Assembly: GCA_027484915.1 (NCBI GenBank)
Contig: JAIXSA010000171.1
Span: forward strand, 1-32,485
Reading direction: 5' to 3'
DNA from: Paracoccaceae bacterium
GTDB taxonomy: Bacteria > Pseudomonadota > Alphaproteobacteria > Rhodobacterales > Rhodobacteraceae
Length of the DNA stretch: 32,485 nucleotides
Below the pieces are notes generated by a model. The model did no database searches and was not told the origin of the DNA. It worked only from the letters and a program-made list of their open reading frames with translations. How positions within the stretch are numbered: the first letter of the stretch is position 1; each line of letters starts with the position of its first letter. Below, piece after piece: positions 1 to 10,878 of this stretch. A program made the position numbers and the translations under genes.

Positions 1-71
1 ACCAAACCGATCAGCAGGTGCAGGCTGTAGCTTAAATCAGCCGGAAAACTGTCCAAGAGTTGGGGAGTAGC

Positions 72-532
72 TCAGTTCCGTTGCGCCACGTGGCGGTTGC
101 CCCATTGGTAAGACTGGACGCGGCCCTCTTGAAACCCGGCCTCGACCAAAAGGTTCTTCAATCCCCGCGCAGTCCAGCGGGAGCAGTCCACCGGCGCGCC
201 GTGGAACGGGGCGAAGAACGGCACCGCGACCCAGAACCAGCCCCCGGAGCGAAGCATCCGGTAGATGTTGCGGGTGGCCGCATAGGGGCGGTCCAGATGT
301 TCCCAGACCTGGTTGGCCATAATGAGGTCAAAGCGGACGACCTTGCCCCCCTCGTCCTACATCGGACCCTTGCAAGGGTCGAACTTCCAGCGGTTCAGCG
401 CGAGGTAACTGCGGAAGGGAAAACCTTCGCCCCATTTCCCCGACAGCTCCAGGACGTCCAGCTTTTCCGGGCCGAGACTGGTGATCCAGTCCCGGCTGGC
501 CTTTTGCATGACGACCCGGTTCAGCGACCGCA

Positions 533-533
<1 letters not shown>
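72..533 (-). pseudogene. Class I SAM-dependent methyltransferase remnant with in-frame stop
   Basis: Reading starts at an ATG (531-533) that overlaps the lpd stop codon as TGATG, so translation would be coupled to lpd. The frame gives 58 codons, then an in-frame TAG at 357-359. It continues open in the same frame for 95 residues to a TGA at 72-74. The two parts read as one protein: an N-terminal stretch with LELSGKWGEGFPFRSY, then DLIMANQVWEHLDRPY and MLRSGGWFWVAVPFF. The latter resemble the D-L-I-x-x-x-Q-V-W-E-H and R-P-G-G-x-x-x-x-x-x-P-F motifs of class I methyltransferases. The C-terminus after GNR looks shorter than I would expect for the family. It is either a decayed gene or one carrying a sequencing error at the TAG. 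The substrate is unknown. Confidence 0.6.
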
Positions 534-1930
<1,397 letters not shown>

Positions 1931-1951
1931 CTTTCCCTCCTCCAGAAAAAG

Positions 1952-1969
1952 TAGTTTGCCATTAAACTA
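1952..1969. promoter_or_regulatory. 18-bp palindrome upstream of lpdA, operator-like
   Basis: A perfect inverted repeat, TAGTTT-6-AAACTA, lies 21 bp before the lpdA start codon. Its symmetric half-sites and position suggest a dimeric regulator such as a MarR-type protein. An RNA hairpin is also possible, because TCCAGA and TCTGGA flank it as an outer inverted repeat. The regulator is unknown. Confidence 0.4.
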
Positions 1970-1976
1970 TCTGGAA

Positions 1977-1996
1977 ACCCCAAGCAACATTGGGGT
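1977..1996 (-). terminator. Weak stem-loop between DUF924 gene and lpdA
   Basis: ACCCCAA and TTGGGGT form a 7-bp stem around a 6-base loop, ten bases after the DUF924 stop codon. On the minus strand it is followed by only a short T-run (TTTCCAG), so it may attenuate rather than fully end transcription into lpdA. Confidence 0.35.
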
Positions 1997-2006
1997 CGCC
2001 GTGGGC

Positions 2007-2606
2007 CTATGCGTCGGGCGCATGGCTTTCCTCCTGCTCGGCACGCAGTTGGTTCACCAGCGCGGGATAGGCACCCGCGTCGAGGAAGGCCTGTTCCTCG
2101 GGTGTGGTCGTCCGCCCCAGCGCCGCGTTGCGGAAGGGGAAGCGGCCGAAGCGGGCGATGATCTCGCGGTGGGCTTTCGCATGGAGAAGGTAGTCCGCAT
2201 CCTCGACCATGCGGGCGGAGTAAAGCTCGACCGACCAATCCTGGTCGGCGGGGTTCTCGGAATGCTCGAAGGGCAGGTAGAAGAAGGTGCGTTCGGGTTC
2301 CGGCACCGCGATGTCCCAGCCAAGGGCCACGGCGCGGCGGGCGGCAGCACGGGCGCGGGCGTCGGTGGCGAAGGCGCGCGCCTCGCCGCGGAACATGTTG
2401 CGGGGGAACTGGTCGGTAAGGATCAGGTAGGCGAGTGTTCCGGCCGGGCCTTCGACCCAATGTTCCAGCCCCCCGTCATGGGCCGCCTGCCACAGGTCGA
2501 GGAAGCGGTCGCGGCAGGCATCGTCCACTTCGTCGCCGCCATTGAACCAGCCCTTCGGGCCGATCTCGGTGATCCAGAAGTCCAGAAGTTCGACCGGGTC
2601 TGACAT
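2007..2606 (-). CDS. DUF924 family protein
   Basis: A 199-aa cytoplasmic protein of the DUF924 family, whose biochemical function is not established. The sequence opens with the family-typical LLDFWITEIGPKGWF, followed by DDACRDRF. The middle has the conserved LAYLILTDQFPRNMFRG and a later FFYLPFEHSEN. The family is mostly helical and distantly TPR-like. It has no signal peptide. The ATG at 2606 starts right at the conserved N-terminus, which favours this start. It lies 60 bp downstream of the MFS gene on the same strand and 76 bp upstream of lpdA, so partial co-transcription is possible. A 184-aa open frame overlapping it on the same strand has no recognisable motifs and was discarded. Confidence 0.88.
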   Translation of the reverse strand: MSDPVELLDFWITEIGPKGWFNGGDEVDDACRDRFLDLWQAAHDGGLEHWVEGPAGTLAYLILTDQFPRNMFRGEARAFATDARARAAARRAVALGWDIAVPEPERTFFYLPFEHSENPADQDWSVELYSARMVEDADYLLHAKAHREIIARFGRFPFRNAALGRTTTPEEQAFLDAGAYPALVNQLRAEQEESHAPDA

Positions 2607-2666
2607 GGGGCCTCCGCTTGCCGGGGAAGCCTTGCAGGGAATGACGGGGCGTGCAACCCGAAGATG

Positions 2667-3914
2667 TCAGGCGGCCTTTTGCGGCGGATCGTCCTTGGCG
2701 GCCCCTTCGAGCACGGTTTCCACCGCCAGCGGCGAGGCCCCGGGAGTGACGCCGCGGAAGGCGCCCGAGACGCTGGGCGCGGCGCGCCGGGTCATGCGGT
2801 ACAGCGCATAGCCGGCAAGGGCGGCGTAGAGGATGCCGATGAAAAGGAAGAAGCCCGAGGGGCCCGCCTGCTCCATCATCCAGCCGGTGGCGGTGGGGCC
2901 GAAGACCGCGCCGAAGCCGTTGAGGAAGATGAGCCCGGCCGAGGCCCCGGCCATCTGGTCGCGGCTGAGGAAGTCGTTGGTATAGGCGATGAGGAGCGCA
3001 TAGACCGGGTTGGTGATCCCACCCAGGATCATCGCGATGCCGACGAGGGCGAAGAACGGCAGCGGCAGAAGTGCGGCAGCAAGCATGGTTACCGTGGCCG
3101 CCGCCGAAAGGCCCATGATCAGGGTGCGGCGGTCCATGCGGTCAGAGACCCAGCCGATCGGGTATTGCAGGACAAGGCCGCCGACATAGAGCGCGCCGAC
3201 GAAGATCGAGATCTGGCGCACGGACAGCCCTTCTTGCGCGCCCCAGACCGAAGCCATGCCGAACATGGCGGAAAAGATGCCTCCGGTCAGAAGCATCCCC
3301 ATGCAGCCGAGGGGCGAAATGCGGAAGAGCCGGGCAAAGGAGATCCGGCGCGCGCTGTCGAAGGCGGGGGCCGGGGTGGGGGCGAGGAGGATGGGCAGGA
3401 AGGCAAGCGAGACGAGGACCGAGGGCAGGATGAACAGCGCAAAGCCCGAGGGGTCGGGAAGGTTCAGCAGGACCTGGCTGGCGATGATGCCGATCATCTG
3501 CACGATCATGTAGGCCGACAGGGCCTGGCCGCGGGTGTCGTTCGAGGCGGTGTTGTTGATCCAGCTTTCGGCGGTGATGTAGATGCCGGAAAAGCAGAAG
3601 CCCGCGAAGACCCGCAGGACGGTCCAGACCACCCAGTCGGGGTAGACCGGGTAGATCACCAAAATCGCCGAGATGAGCGAGCCAAGCGCGGCGAAGACGC
3701 GCACGTGACCGACCTGGCGGATCATTTTCGGTGCGGCCCAGGAGCCGAAGAGGAAGCCCAGGAAATAGGCGGCCATCACGTAGGAAAGCTGGTAGGTCGT
3801 GAAGCCTTCCAGATCGCCGCGGATGCCCAGGAGCGTGCCCTGGATGCCGTTGCCAACCATCAGAAGCATGACGCCCATCAAAAGCGGCCAGGACTGGGTA
3901 AGGACCTTCAGCAT
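2667..3914 (-). CDS. MFS transporter, YcaD-like
   Basis: A 415-aa inner-membrane protein with about twelve hydrophobic segments, the normal size for the major facilitator superfamily. The N-terminal half carries NGIQGTLLGIRGDLEGF and AESWINNTA; the latter resembles the conserved E-S-W-x-N of YcaD-type carriers. The cytoplasmic loop motif GWVSDRMDRRTL (G-x-x-x-D-R-x-x-R-R) opens the second half. I chose the ATG at 3914, which begins MLKVLTQSWPLLMGVMLLM at the first membrane segment. The frame stays open another 248 codons upstream, but that stretch lies antisense to the GNAT gene and has no transporter character. The substrate is unknown. It is divergent from the GNAT gene with 141 bp between them. 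Confidence 0.9.
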   Translation of the reverse strand: MLKVLTQSWPLLMGVMLLMVGNGIQGTLLGIRGDLEGFTTYQLSYVMAAYFLGFLFGSWAAPKMIRQVGHVRVFAALGSLISAILVIYPVYPDWVVWTVLRVFAGFCFSGIYITAESWINNTASNDTRGQALSAYMIVQMIGIIASQVLLNLPDPSGFALFILPSVLVSLAFLPILLAPTPAPAFDSARRISFARLFRISPLGCMGMLLTGGIFSAMFGMASVWGAQEGLSVRQISIFVGALYVGGLVLQYPIGWVSDRMDRRTLIMGLSAAATVTMLAAALLPLPFFALVGIAMILGGITNPVYALLIAYTNDFLSRDQMAGASAGLIFLNGFGAVFGPTATGWMMEQAGPSGFFLFIGILYAALAGYALYRMTRRAAPSVSGAFRGVTPGASPLAVETVLEGAAKDDPPQKAA

Positions 3915-4055
3915 CGTCTTTCCTGTCCGCGATTGTTTCGGCTTGCCTGCCTCAATCGGGACGCCAAGGCAAGCGGGCCTTGGGCTCTTTCGCCGGGCAC
4001 CGGTTGAAATCGGCCGGGCGGTTCCCATTTGCAGAAAAACAACAGGGAAGCCGCC

Positions 4056-4787
4056 ATGACCGACGAGAAGGACGACCCCCTCGCCCGCCGCCGCTTCGAT
4101 GGCGTGCTTGACCCGACCGAACTGGCCGAGGCGCGTGCCGCAGGGGCGGCGCTGGCCTATTGCCCGCTGCAGCAGGGCTGGGTCCACCAGGGTGAGGAGG
4201 AGGACGATCCCGCCCCGCCCCTTTCGTGGCAGATGGGGCAGGCCCAGCTTTACAAGCGCATCGCCGGAACGCCGGTCTATGCCAAGCCCGAGACGCTGGC
4301 CTTGCGGGTCTGGGTCGAGGATGACCTGCCCGCCTACAAGGCGCTGATGGGCGATCCGGATCTCTGGACCTGGATGCTGGAGGACCGCCCCGCGCGGCTG
4401 GACGACGAGACCGCCCGTGCGCTGATCGCGCTGTCGACGGAAGGGACGCATCACAAGGTCCGGGTGGCGACGCTTGGCGGACGGCCGGTCGGTCAGGTGC
4501 GGCTGGAATACGGTCCCACGCCGGACAGAGGCGAGCTGAGCTACTGGATCGGGGCGGGCCAGCGCGGGAAGGGTCTGGGACGGCAGATGGTGCAGCGGTT
4601 CCTGGACCGGCTGGCGGCGCGCAAGCCGCATATCACCCGGATCACCGCCCGGGTTCATCCCGAGAACCTGGCGTCGCAGCGTCTTTTGCAGGCCTGCGGG
4701 TTCCGGGCCTGTGACCGGGCCGCACTTGCGCTGAAGCCACGCGGGCGGGACCGGGGTGACTGGCTGGGCTTCGTCTTCAGCCGTTAG
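4056..4787 (+). CDS. GNAT family N-acetyltransferase
   Basis: A 243-aa cytoplasmic acyl-CoA-dependent acetyltransferase. The GNAT fold begins near residue 75 ([20 protein letters not shown]). It includes the acetyl-CoA pyrophosphate loop [11 protein letters not shown] and the C-terminal [19 protein letters not shown], typical of the RimJ/RimL-like branch. About 70 residues precede the domain and resemble nothing I know. The ATG at 4056 follows an AGGGAAG ribosome-binding site and is preferred over an in-frame TTG at 4029. The 3' end overlaps the end of queA by 11 bp in tail-to-tail orientation. The acceptor could be a protein N-terminus or a small amine; the sequence does not decide. Confidence 0.85.
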   Translation: MTDEKDDPLARRRFDGVLDPTELAEARAAGAALAYCPLQQGWVHQGEEEDDPAPPLSWQMGQAQLYKRIAGTPVYAKPETLALRVWVEDDLPAYKALMGDPDLWTWMLEDRPARLDDETARALIALSTEGTHHKVRVATLGGRPVGQVRLEYGPTPDRGELSYWIGAGQRGKGLGRQMVQRFLDRLAARKPHITRITARVHPENLASQRLLQACGFRACDRAALALKPRGRDRGDWLGFVFSR

Positions 4788-5817
4788 GGATCAGCAGCGA
4801 GCTGTCGCCATAGCTGAAGAAGCGATAGCCCTCGCGGATCGCGTGGGCATAGATCGTGCGGATGCGCTCTTCGCCCATCAGCGCCGACACCAGCATGACC
4901 AGCGTCGACTTCGGCAGGTGGAAATTGGTCATCAGCGCGTCGGTCACCCGGAAGCGGTAGCCGGGGTAGATGAAGATATCCGTCTCGGCCTCGAACGGGT
5001 GCAGGACGCCTGCCTCGTCCGCCGCACTTTCGATCAGGCGCAGCGCCGTGGTGCCGACAGGGATCACCCTTCCCCCTGCCCGCTTGGTCGCGTTGATCTC
5101 TTCCGCTGCGGCCGCCGTCACCCGGCCCCATTCGGCATGCATCCGATGGGTCTTCACATCCTCGACCTTGACCGGCAGGAAGGTGCCCGCTCCGACGTGG
5201 AGCGTGACTTCGGTGAAGTCGACCCCCTTCGCGGCCAGCGCCTTCAGAAGTGCCTCGTCGAAGTGGAGGCTGGCCGTGGGCGCGGCGACAGCGCCCGTGT
5301 GGCGGGCGAAGACGGTCTGATAGTCGGTCCGGTCCTGGTCGTCTGCCGCGCGCTTGGCCGCGATATAGGGCGGCAGCGGCATGACCCCGGCTTCGGCCAG
5401 GGCGGCGTCGAAGTCATCCCCGGTCAGATCGAATGTGAGCGTGAGGTCAGTTTCCGACTTCTCGGCCACGGTGGCCGAAAGGCGGTCGGAGAAGCGGATC
5501 ACCTCGCCCAGATGCACTTTGCGCAAGGGTTTGGCCAAGGCACGCCAACCCACTGCGCGGGGTTCCAGAAGCGTGATCTCGACGCGGGCCACGGCGTCGC
5601 CGCGCTGGCGGGTGCCGAAAAGGCGCGCGGGCAGGACCTTGGTGTTGTTCAGGACCAGGCGGTCGCCGGGACGGAATATGTCCACCAGATCATAGACATG
5701 CCGGTCGCTGATCCGGTCACCCTCGGCCAGAAGGAGCCGGGCATGAGTCCGCGGACGGGCTGGCCGGGTGGCGATCAGGCCCTCGGGCAGGTCAAAGTCG
5801 AAATCGGAAAGTTTCAT
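4777..5817 (-). CDS. queA: S-adenosylmethionine:tRNA ribosyltransferase-isomerase
   Basis: QueA moves the ribosyl part of S-adenosylmethionine onto 7-aminomethyl-7-deazaguanine at position 34 of tRNAs with GUN anticodons, forming epoxyqueuosine. The 346-aa length and full colinearity fit the family: [19 protein letters not shown] at the start, [43 protein letters not shown], and a C-terminal [18 protein letters not shown] followed by [12 protein letters not shown]. The start codon overlaps the stop of the upstream AsmA-like gene as ATGA, so the two are translationally coupled. Other queuosine genes are not in the window. The tRNA-Asp genes at 28552 and 30385 have the GUC anticodon that is a substrate of this pathway. 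Confidence 0.97.
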   Translation of the reverse strand: MKLSDFDFDLPEGLIATRPARPRTHARLLLAEGDRISDRHVYDLVDIFRPGDRLVLNNTKVLPARLFGTRQRGDAVARVEITLLEPRAVGWRALAKPLRKVHLGEVIRFSDRLSATVAEKSETDLTLTFDLTGDDFDAALAEAGVMPLPPYIAAKRAADDQDRTDYQTVFARHTGAVAAPTASLHFDEALLKALAAKGVDFTEVTLHVGAGTFLPVKVEDVKTHRMHAEWGRVTAAAAEEINATKRAGGRVIPVGTTALRLIESAADEAGVLHPFEAETDIFIYPGYRFRVTDALMTNFHLPKSTLVMLVSALMGEERIRTIYAHAIREGYRFFSYGDSSLLIPNG

Positions 5818-8800
5818 CCGCCCCCCTCGGCGTCCTTAAGATTGGGCGGGCGCTGGCGGAAAAGCTCGCGGAACATGCCGGGTGTCAGCACCGACAGCGG
5901 GTTCACGGACACGTTCGGCGCCTCGGCGGTGCCGGTGACCCGGTAGTTGAACCCGAAAAGCCCTTCGCCCCTGCGTGTCAGGATCTGCCCCACCCCGTTG
6001 ACCAGATAGATCGGCGAGATCACCCCTTGGAGGTCGAGCGCGCCCGAGCCGGTGAGGTAGAGCCCGGCGAAGGAAATGCCAAGGGACGCGCCGACGGCAG
6101 AGCCCTGAGTGATCTCGACCGCCTTTGGCGTGAGGATGAAGTTGACCTCGCCGTTGTTGAAGGCCAGCCCCTCGCCGTTCAGCTGTTCCAGAAGGCCCAC
6201 GACCGAGACCGCGGACAGAAGCTCGGCCAGGGCCGGGGCACCCTGGACGCGCATCCGGGTGAAGGTGGCGCTGCCGGTGTATTCGCCCTCGGGGCCACGC
6301 GGGAACAATGTCATGTCCAAGGTGCCGCCGCGTCCCTTGTCGAAGATGCCCGCCGCTTCCATGACGGCCCCGGCATTTTCAGAGGTGATGCGGATCGCCG
6401 ACCCGGCTTCTGCGGGGGCGACGATGCCCTCGATCAGGGCGGTGTCGTTGACGGCGGCGACGAAGCGGCCATTGAAGCCGCCGCTGCTGCCAAACTCGCC
6501 CCGGAAATCGGTCAGAGAGATGCCTTCAGATATCCGCAGCCGGTCTAGGCGGACATCCAGCGGTCCCCCGCCCCCGGCGGCGCCCTGGCTGTCGGGCATC
6601 CGCCGCATGTCTAGACTGCCGCCGGTGATCGCCACGTCCAGCGCACCGTTCCCGCGTCCGGTCAGCGTGACCGGGGCATCCAGCCAGTCGCCGGCAACGA
6701 CGCGCTCGAATTCAGCCGTGTCGAGGCCCCCGCTTTCACGCGTGGTGATGCGACCCTGCGCCTCCAGCCCCGGCGCGTCCAGCGTCAGGCGCTCGACGAC
6801 GGGTTCGCGCCCGAGCCGCGCCTCAAGGTCCAGCGAGGCGCGGGTCTTGGCGGCCTTGGACCAGCCAAGCGCATCAAGCCGCAGGGCAAGGCCGGAAAGG
6901 GTCGAGGTCAGCGTCAGTTGCAGGGGCAGGTCCTTGAACAGCGCCACGTCGATGGCGGCCGGTCCTTCGCCCTTGACGGAGCCTTCGGGCAGTTCCACCC
7001 CGAAGTCGCGCAGGACCGCGTCGGACAGCATCACCGTCCCGTTGACGCGGGCGCGGCCCTTCTGTTCCGGTCCGAAACCCTGGCGGTAGGTCAGGTCGAC
7101 CGGCATGATGTCAAGCTTGCCTTTGCCCTTGAGTTCCAGCCCTTCGGTATTGACCGCGACCTCGATTTCCGGCGCGGTGAGGATGCGGCCGGGGACCAGC
7201 GCGGGCGAAGTGAAGTTGCGGACATGCCCGGCGACGGTGAAGCTGACCTCCTCGATCGGGATCTGCGGCTTTAGCGGCATGATCACGGTGGCAGTCAGGT
7301 CGGCGCGCCCGTCGCCCAGGTTGTAGGGCTGCCCGGCCTTGGAAAAGAAGCTGAACGGCTCCTGGTCCAGCAGCGACAAGGTGGCGGTCAGGCTGGCCGA
7401 GGTGACAAGGTCGACGCGCGCGGTCGCAGGGCGCTGGGTGATGTCGAGGATGCGGAAAACGGTGCCGTCGGCCTCGATCCGGCCGCCTTCGGGGGCGATG
7501 ACGTGGCCCTTGTCCAGCGCGATGATGTAGGTCTTGTTGTCCAGCGTGGCGTGGCCGCTGCCGTTCAGGATCGGTGGCAGGGTGCGGACGAAGCGGACCT
7601 CGGTGTCCGAGAATTCGTAGCCGAGCGTGAATTGCGGCTGTCCGCCCGGTTGCAGGCGCAAGGCCGCCTGGACGTCGGTCAAGAGGCCCTGGCCCACGTT
7701 GGTGGCGAACCATGAGCGGGTCTTCGGCACGACCGAGACCGGCCAGACCTTCAGAAGCCGCTCGGTCGCGATCCGGTTGAGGTTCAGGTCGAGCGCGGCT
7801 TTCCAGCCGCCCTCGGTCGCCTCGGCAGAGCCCGACAGGCGCAGGCGTTCGTCACCCTCGACCAGCGAGACCTGGCCGATGTCCACCCGGAAGGGCCGCA
7901 ACCGCAGCCGCAGGTCCAGCGCACCCTGGCTGAAGCGGACGGGTTCTTCGAACAGACCCTCGGGGTCCAGGGTGACCTCTTCGACCGCGATCTGGGCGAG
8001 GATGCTGTCGGGCAGCGCCCCCGGCGCCGCCGGTGCGCCGTCCGACGCGAGCAGGTCACCGTGGCCCCGCGCCGTCAGGCGCAGCGAAGGACTTTCGACG
8101 GAAAGGCCGGACAGCGCGATCCGGGCCGTGGCGGGATCATAGGCCAGCGACAGCGCGGCGCGGTCGAAACCGATTGGCCTTGCCCCATCGCCGGGCGCGA
8201 GGCTGCCCGCTGCGAGTGCAAGCTCGGCTGTAAGGCCGGCAAAGCCTCCATCCTCCCCCAACCGCGCCTCAAGCGCGCCCGAGATCGGCGCGTCGACGAA
8301 GCTGAGGAAGGCCAGCGGCGGGGCCATGACGGCAAGGTCCGCGGCGGCGATGGTGTCGACCCGGGCTGTCAGGTGTGCGGTCTGGTCCCCCTTTTTCGAC
8401 ACCAGTGTGAGAACCGACTGTGCTGGAGTGATCCGGTCAAGCAGCGTAAGGCCGAGTTCGGCGGAAATCTCGCTGTCACCGTTCTGGATCACAAGCCGTC
8501 CGTCGCCGACCTGCCAGGTCCGCCCGGCCCGTTCGTCGGTGAGGGTCAGGGTCAGCCCCTCGGCCTCGATCGTGGCAAGCGAGGCAAGGGCCGGGCTGGC
8601 GAAAGCCACCTCGACGGCTGTCAGCACTTCCGAGACGCTGCGCGGCCCGGCGCCGCCTTGCATCCCGTCGAACTGCAGGTCGATCCGGCCCGCCGCATCG
8701 CGCCGCACGGCCAGCCGCGCGCCCGACAGCCGCACCTGTGACGGGCGCACCTGGCCCGACAGCAGCGCCTGCGGGTCGAAGGCCACCATCGCCTCGGGCA

Positions 8801-9227
8801 GGGTCAGAAGCGACCTCCCGGTGTCGCCGATCAGTCGGATGTCCTTCAACCGGAAGCGGGGGACGAAATCGGTGTCGACCGCAAGCTCCACCGCGCCAAG
8901 CGACACTGCGGTACCCTTCGGCAGCCGTGCCTGGGCGAGGCCCTCGTTCAGCCGTGCCTCGATCTCGGCCACGCCCCAGGTCGGGAGCTGGATCGTCTTG
9001 CCGGTATAGGCCATCGTCAGGTAGCCGAAGCCGAGCGCCAGCACGACCAGCGTCAGGATGACGGTAAGACTGATCCGCCCCCGCGCCCGAACCTTTCGGG
9101 GCCTGTGCCCCCTGGCCGGAGTGGGAGTTGGGGGCTGTTCAGGATCAGTCAGGATCAAGCGCTGGTCACGCCCCGGCGCGGCAACGGGGCGGCGCCCGTC
9201 TTCCTTGCCCGCCGACTGGTCGTTCAT
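5814..9227 (-). CDS. YhdP/AsmA-like envelope protein (DUF3971 and AsmA-like C-terminal region)
   Basis: A 1137-aa bitopic protein. After a basic cytoplasmic N-terminus, one membrane helix (about residues 50-70, [19 protein letters not shown]) anchors a very long periplasmic part. That part is made of repetitive beta-strand sequence typical of AsmA/YhdP/TamB-like bridge proteins, which are thought to carry phospholipid between the two membranes. The C-terminal region ([34 protein letters not shown], then [37 protein letters not shown]) matches the AsmA-like C-terminal domain. I chose the ATG at 9227 because the 38 further in-frame codons upstream run into the bcp promoter region and start at a GTG. 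It is divergent from bcp (131 bp) and overlaps queA by four bases. Confidence 0.85.
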   Translation of the reverse strand: MNDQSAGKEDGRRPVAAPGRDQRLILTDPEQPPTPTPARGHRPRKVRARGRISLTVILTLVVLALGFGYLTMAYTGKTIQLPTWGVAEIEARLNEGLAQARLPKGTAVSLGAVELAVDTDFVPRFRLKDIRLIGDTGRSLLTLPEAMVAFDPQALLSGQVRPSQVRLSGARLAVRRDAAGRIDLQFDGMQGGAGPRSVSEVLTAVEVAFASPALASLATIEAEGLTLTLTDERAGRTWQVGDGRLVIQNGDSEISAELGLTLLDRITPAQSVLTLVSKKGDQTAHLTARVDTIAAADLAVMAPPLAFLSFVDAPISGALEARLGEDGGFAGLTAELALAAGSLAPGDGARPIGFDRAALSLAYDPATARIALSGLSVESPSLRLTARGHGDLLASDGAPAAPGALPDSILAQIAVEEVTLDPEGLFEEPVRFSQGALDLRLRLRPFRVDIGQVSLVEGDERLRLSGSAEATEGGWKAALDLNLNRIATERLLKVWPVSVVPKTRSWFATNVGQGLLTDVQAALRLQPGGQPQFTLGYEFSDTEVRFVRTLPPILNGSGHATLDNKTYIIALDKGHVIAPEGGRIEADGTVFRILDITQRPATARVDLVTSASLTATLSLLDQEPFSFFSKAGQPYNLGDGRADLTATVIMPLKPQIPIEEVSFTVAGHVRNFTSPALVPGRILTAPEIEVAVNTEGLELKGKGKLDIMPVDLTYRQGFGPEQKGRARVNGTVMLSDAVLRDFGVELPEGSVKGEGPAAIDVALFKDLPLQLTLTSTLSGLALRLDALGWSKAAKTRASLDLEARLGREPVVERLTLDAPGLEAQGRITTRESGGLDTAEFERVVAGDWLDAPVTLTGRGNGALDVAITGGSLDMRRMPDSQGAAGGGGPLDVRLDRLRISEGISLTDFRGEFGSSGGFNGRFVAAVNDTALIEGIVAPAEAGSAIRITSENAGAVMEAAGIFDKGRGGTLDMTLFPRGPEGEYTGSATFTRMRVQGAPALAELLSAVSVVGLLEQLNGEGLAFNNGEVNFILTPKAVEITQGSAVGASLGISFAGLYLTGSGALDLQGVISPIYLVNGVGQILTRRGEGLFGFNYRVTGTAEAPNVSVNPLSVLTPGMFRELFRQRPPNLKDAEGGG

Positions 9228-9358
9228 CTGCGCCTGGCGCCCCGCTGCATTGCCCGCCCCCCCAGGACCCGGGGTGACGCCGACGATCCCTGCCTTTATC
9301 TTTGCGCGAAGGCAACTAGATGCAAAGTCACAATAGGCCACAAGGCAAGGAGCCGCCC

Positions 9359-9823
9359 ATGATTTCCGCAGGACAGACCGCCCCCGACTTCACCCTTCCG
9401 CGCGATGGTGGCGCGACGGTGACACTTTCGGCCCTGAGGCCCGGCAAGGTGGTCCTGTACTTCTACCCCAAGGACGACACCCCCGGCTGCACGCTGGAAG
9501 CCCAGGATTTCAACGCCCGCCAGGCCGAGTTCGCGGCCGCAGGGACCACGGTGATCGGCGTGTCCAAGGACAGCGTCAAAAGCCACGACAAGTTCTGCAA
9601 GAAGCACGGGCTGGGCGGGATCATCCTGGCTTCGGACGAGGCGGGCACCACGTCGGAAGACTATGGCGTCTGGCTGGAGAAAAGCATGTACGGCAAGACC
9701 TATATGGGGATCGAGCGGACGACGGTGCTGATCGACGGTACGGGCAACGTGGCGCGGGTCTGGAACAAGGTCAGCGTCAAGGGCCATGCCGACGAGGTGC
9801 TGGCGGCAGCGAAGGCGTTGTGA
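9359..9823 (+). CDS. bcp: Thioredoxin-dependent thiol peroxidase (PrxQ/Bcp)
   Basis: A 154-aa cytoplasmic peroxiredoxin that reduces hydrogen peroxide and organic peroxides with electrons from thioredoxin. The peroxidatic Cys44 lies in YFYPKDDTPGCTLEAQDF. The position five residues on, where the E. coli enzyme has its resolving Cys, is Gln49. Cys80 in KFCKKHGLGG is 36 residues after Cys44, the spacing I recall for the PrxQ subtype whose resolving cysteine lies in helix 3. The ATG at 9359 follows a strong AAGGAG. A twin-hairpin element fills the 70-bp gap to the DUF455 gene. Confidence 0.95.
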   Translation: MISAGQTAPDFTLPRDGGATVTLSALRPGKVVLYFYPKDDTPGCTLEAQDFNARQAEFAAAGTTVIGVSKDSVKSHDKFCKKHGLGGIILASDEAGTTSEDYGVWLEKSMYGKTYMGIERTTVLIDGTGNVARVWNKVSVKGHADEVLAAAKAL

Positions 9824-9832
9824 GATAGGGAC

Positions 9833-9881
9833 CAAATTCCTTGAGTAAGGAATTTGACAAAATTCTTACTCAAGAGTTTTG
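9833..9881 (+). repeat. 49-bp twin-hairpin element, copy A
   Basis: Two adjacent palindromes separated by one base. The first is CAAATTCCTT-GAGT-AAGGAATTTG, a perfect 10-bp stem. The second is CAAAATTCTT-ACTC-AAGAGTTTTG, with one G-U pair if read as plus-strand RNA. The element lies between bcp and the DUF455 gene and ends 12 bases before the latter's ATG. It has a second copy of equal length and architecture at 28312-28360. No T-run follows, so it is not a standard intrinsic terminator. It could be an mRNA processing or stability element, or a dispersed repeat. Confidence 0.85.
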
Positions 9882-9893
9882 GGGACCGAACGG

Positions 9894-10709
9894 ATGACGC
9901 AAAGCCTGGCGGAAATGGCGGTGGAGGTGCTGACCACTGCCGATGGCCGCGCCAAGACCGCACTTGGCCGTGCCCATGCGGCCCGCTGGTTCGCCGCACG
10001 CGAGGCGGGCCAGCCCCCGCCCATCGGCCAGGCCGCACCGCCCCTGCGCCCCGCCCGTCCAGACAAGCCGGCGCTTCTGAACCCCAAGGACGTCCCGCGC
10101 CGCCGCCCCGGCAGCCGAGAGGGGCGGATCGCCCTTCTGCATGCGGTGGCCCATATCGAATTGAACGCGGTCGACCTGCACTGGGACATCATTGCCCGTT
10201 TCACCGACCAACCGATGCCCCTGGGCTTCTACGACGACTGGGTGAAGGCCGCCGACGAGGAAGCCAAGCATTTCAACCTGATCTGCGACTGCCTTGAGGC
10301 GATGGGCAGCCATTACGGCGCGCTTCCGGCCCATGCCGGCATGTGGCGCGCGGCCGAGGACACGGTGGGCGACCTGCATGGACGGTTGGCCGTGGTACCG
10401 ATGGTGCTGGAGGCCCGAGGCCTGGACGTGACGCCGGGCATGATCGAGGTCTTCGCCCGACATGGCGAGACCCAGGCGCTGGCGGCCCTTGAGGTGATCT
10501 ATGCCGAGGAAGTGGCCCATGTCGCCTATGGATCGAAATGGTTCAACTGGCTTTGCGGGCGGGACGGCACCGACCCCAAAGAGGTGTTTCACGCCCTCGT
10601 CCGGCGTTATTTCCACGGACAGTTGAAGCCGCCTTTCAACGAGGCCAAGCGCGCCGACGCCGGCCTGCCGCCCGATTTCTACTGGCCTCTGGTCGAGGCG
10701 GAGGACTAG
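9894..10709 (+). CDS. Ferritin-like domain protein, DUF455 family
   Basis: A 271-aa protein of the DUF455 family, a ferritin-like four-helix-bundle group. Function is not established; related proteins are probable di-iron enzymes. Candidate metal-ligand motifs are visible: HAVAHIELNAVDLHWD, DDWVKAADEEAKHF, and IYAEEVAHVAYGSKWF, which give the Glu and E-x-x-H patterns expected on paired helices. A variable proline-rich linker (about residues 38-75, with PPPIGQAAPPLRPARP) precedes the bundle. The ATG at 9894 is chosen over a TTG at 9879 that lies inside the hairpin element. The ribosome-binding site is poor, so translation may depend on bcp read-through. Its neighbour bcp suggests, but does not prove, an oxidative-stress link. 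Confidence 0.85.
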   Translation: MTQSLAEMAVEVLTTADGRAKTALGRAHAARWFAAREAGQPPPIGQAAPPLRPARPDKPALLNPKDVPRRRPGSREGRIALLHAVAHIELNAVDLHWDIIARFTDQPMPLGFYDDWVKAADEEAKHFNLICDCLEAMGSHYGALPAHAGMWRAAEDTVGDLHGRLAVVPMVLEARGLDVTPGMIEVFARHGETQALAALEVIYAEEVAHVAYGSKWFNWLCGRDGTDPKEVFHALVRRYFHGQLKPPFNEAKRADAGLPPDFYWPLVEAED

Positions 10710-10878
10710 TCGGCGGTTTCTTGCCGATGAACTCTCTGCCCCACGCGGAAAAACCCTGCCTGTGGTCAAAATTGTTGCGGGCTTGAAACAGCATGGCTAA
10801 TCAGGTCCAGGCCCGGGGCTCGTGCCTTGGGGTAACGCTGCAAAGCCACTGCCAAGGCTATGAACGGATGACCCCAAC

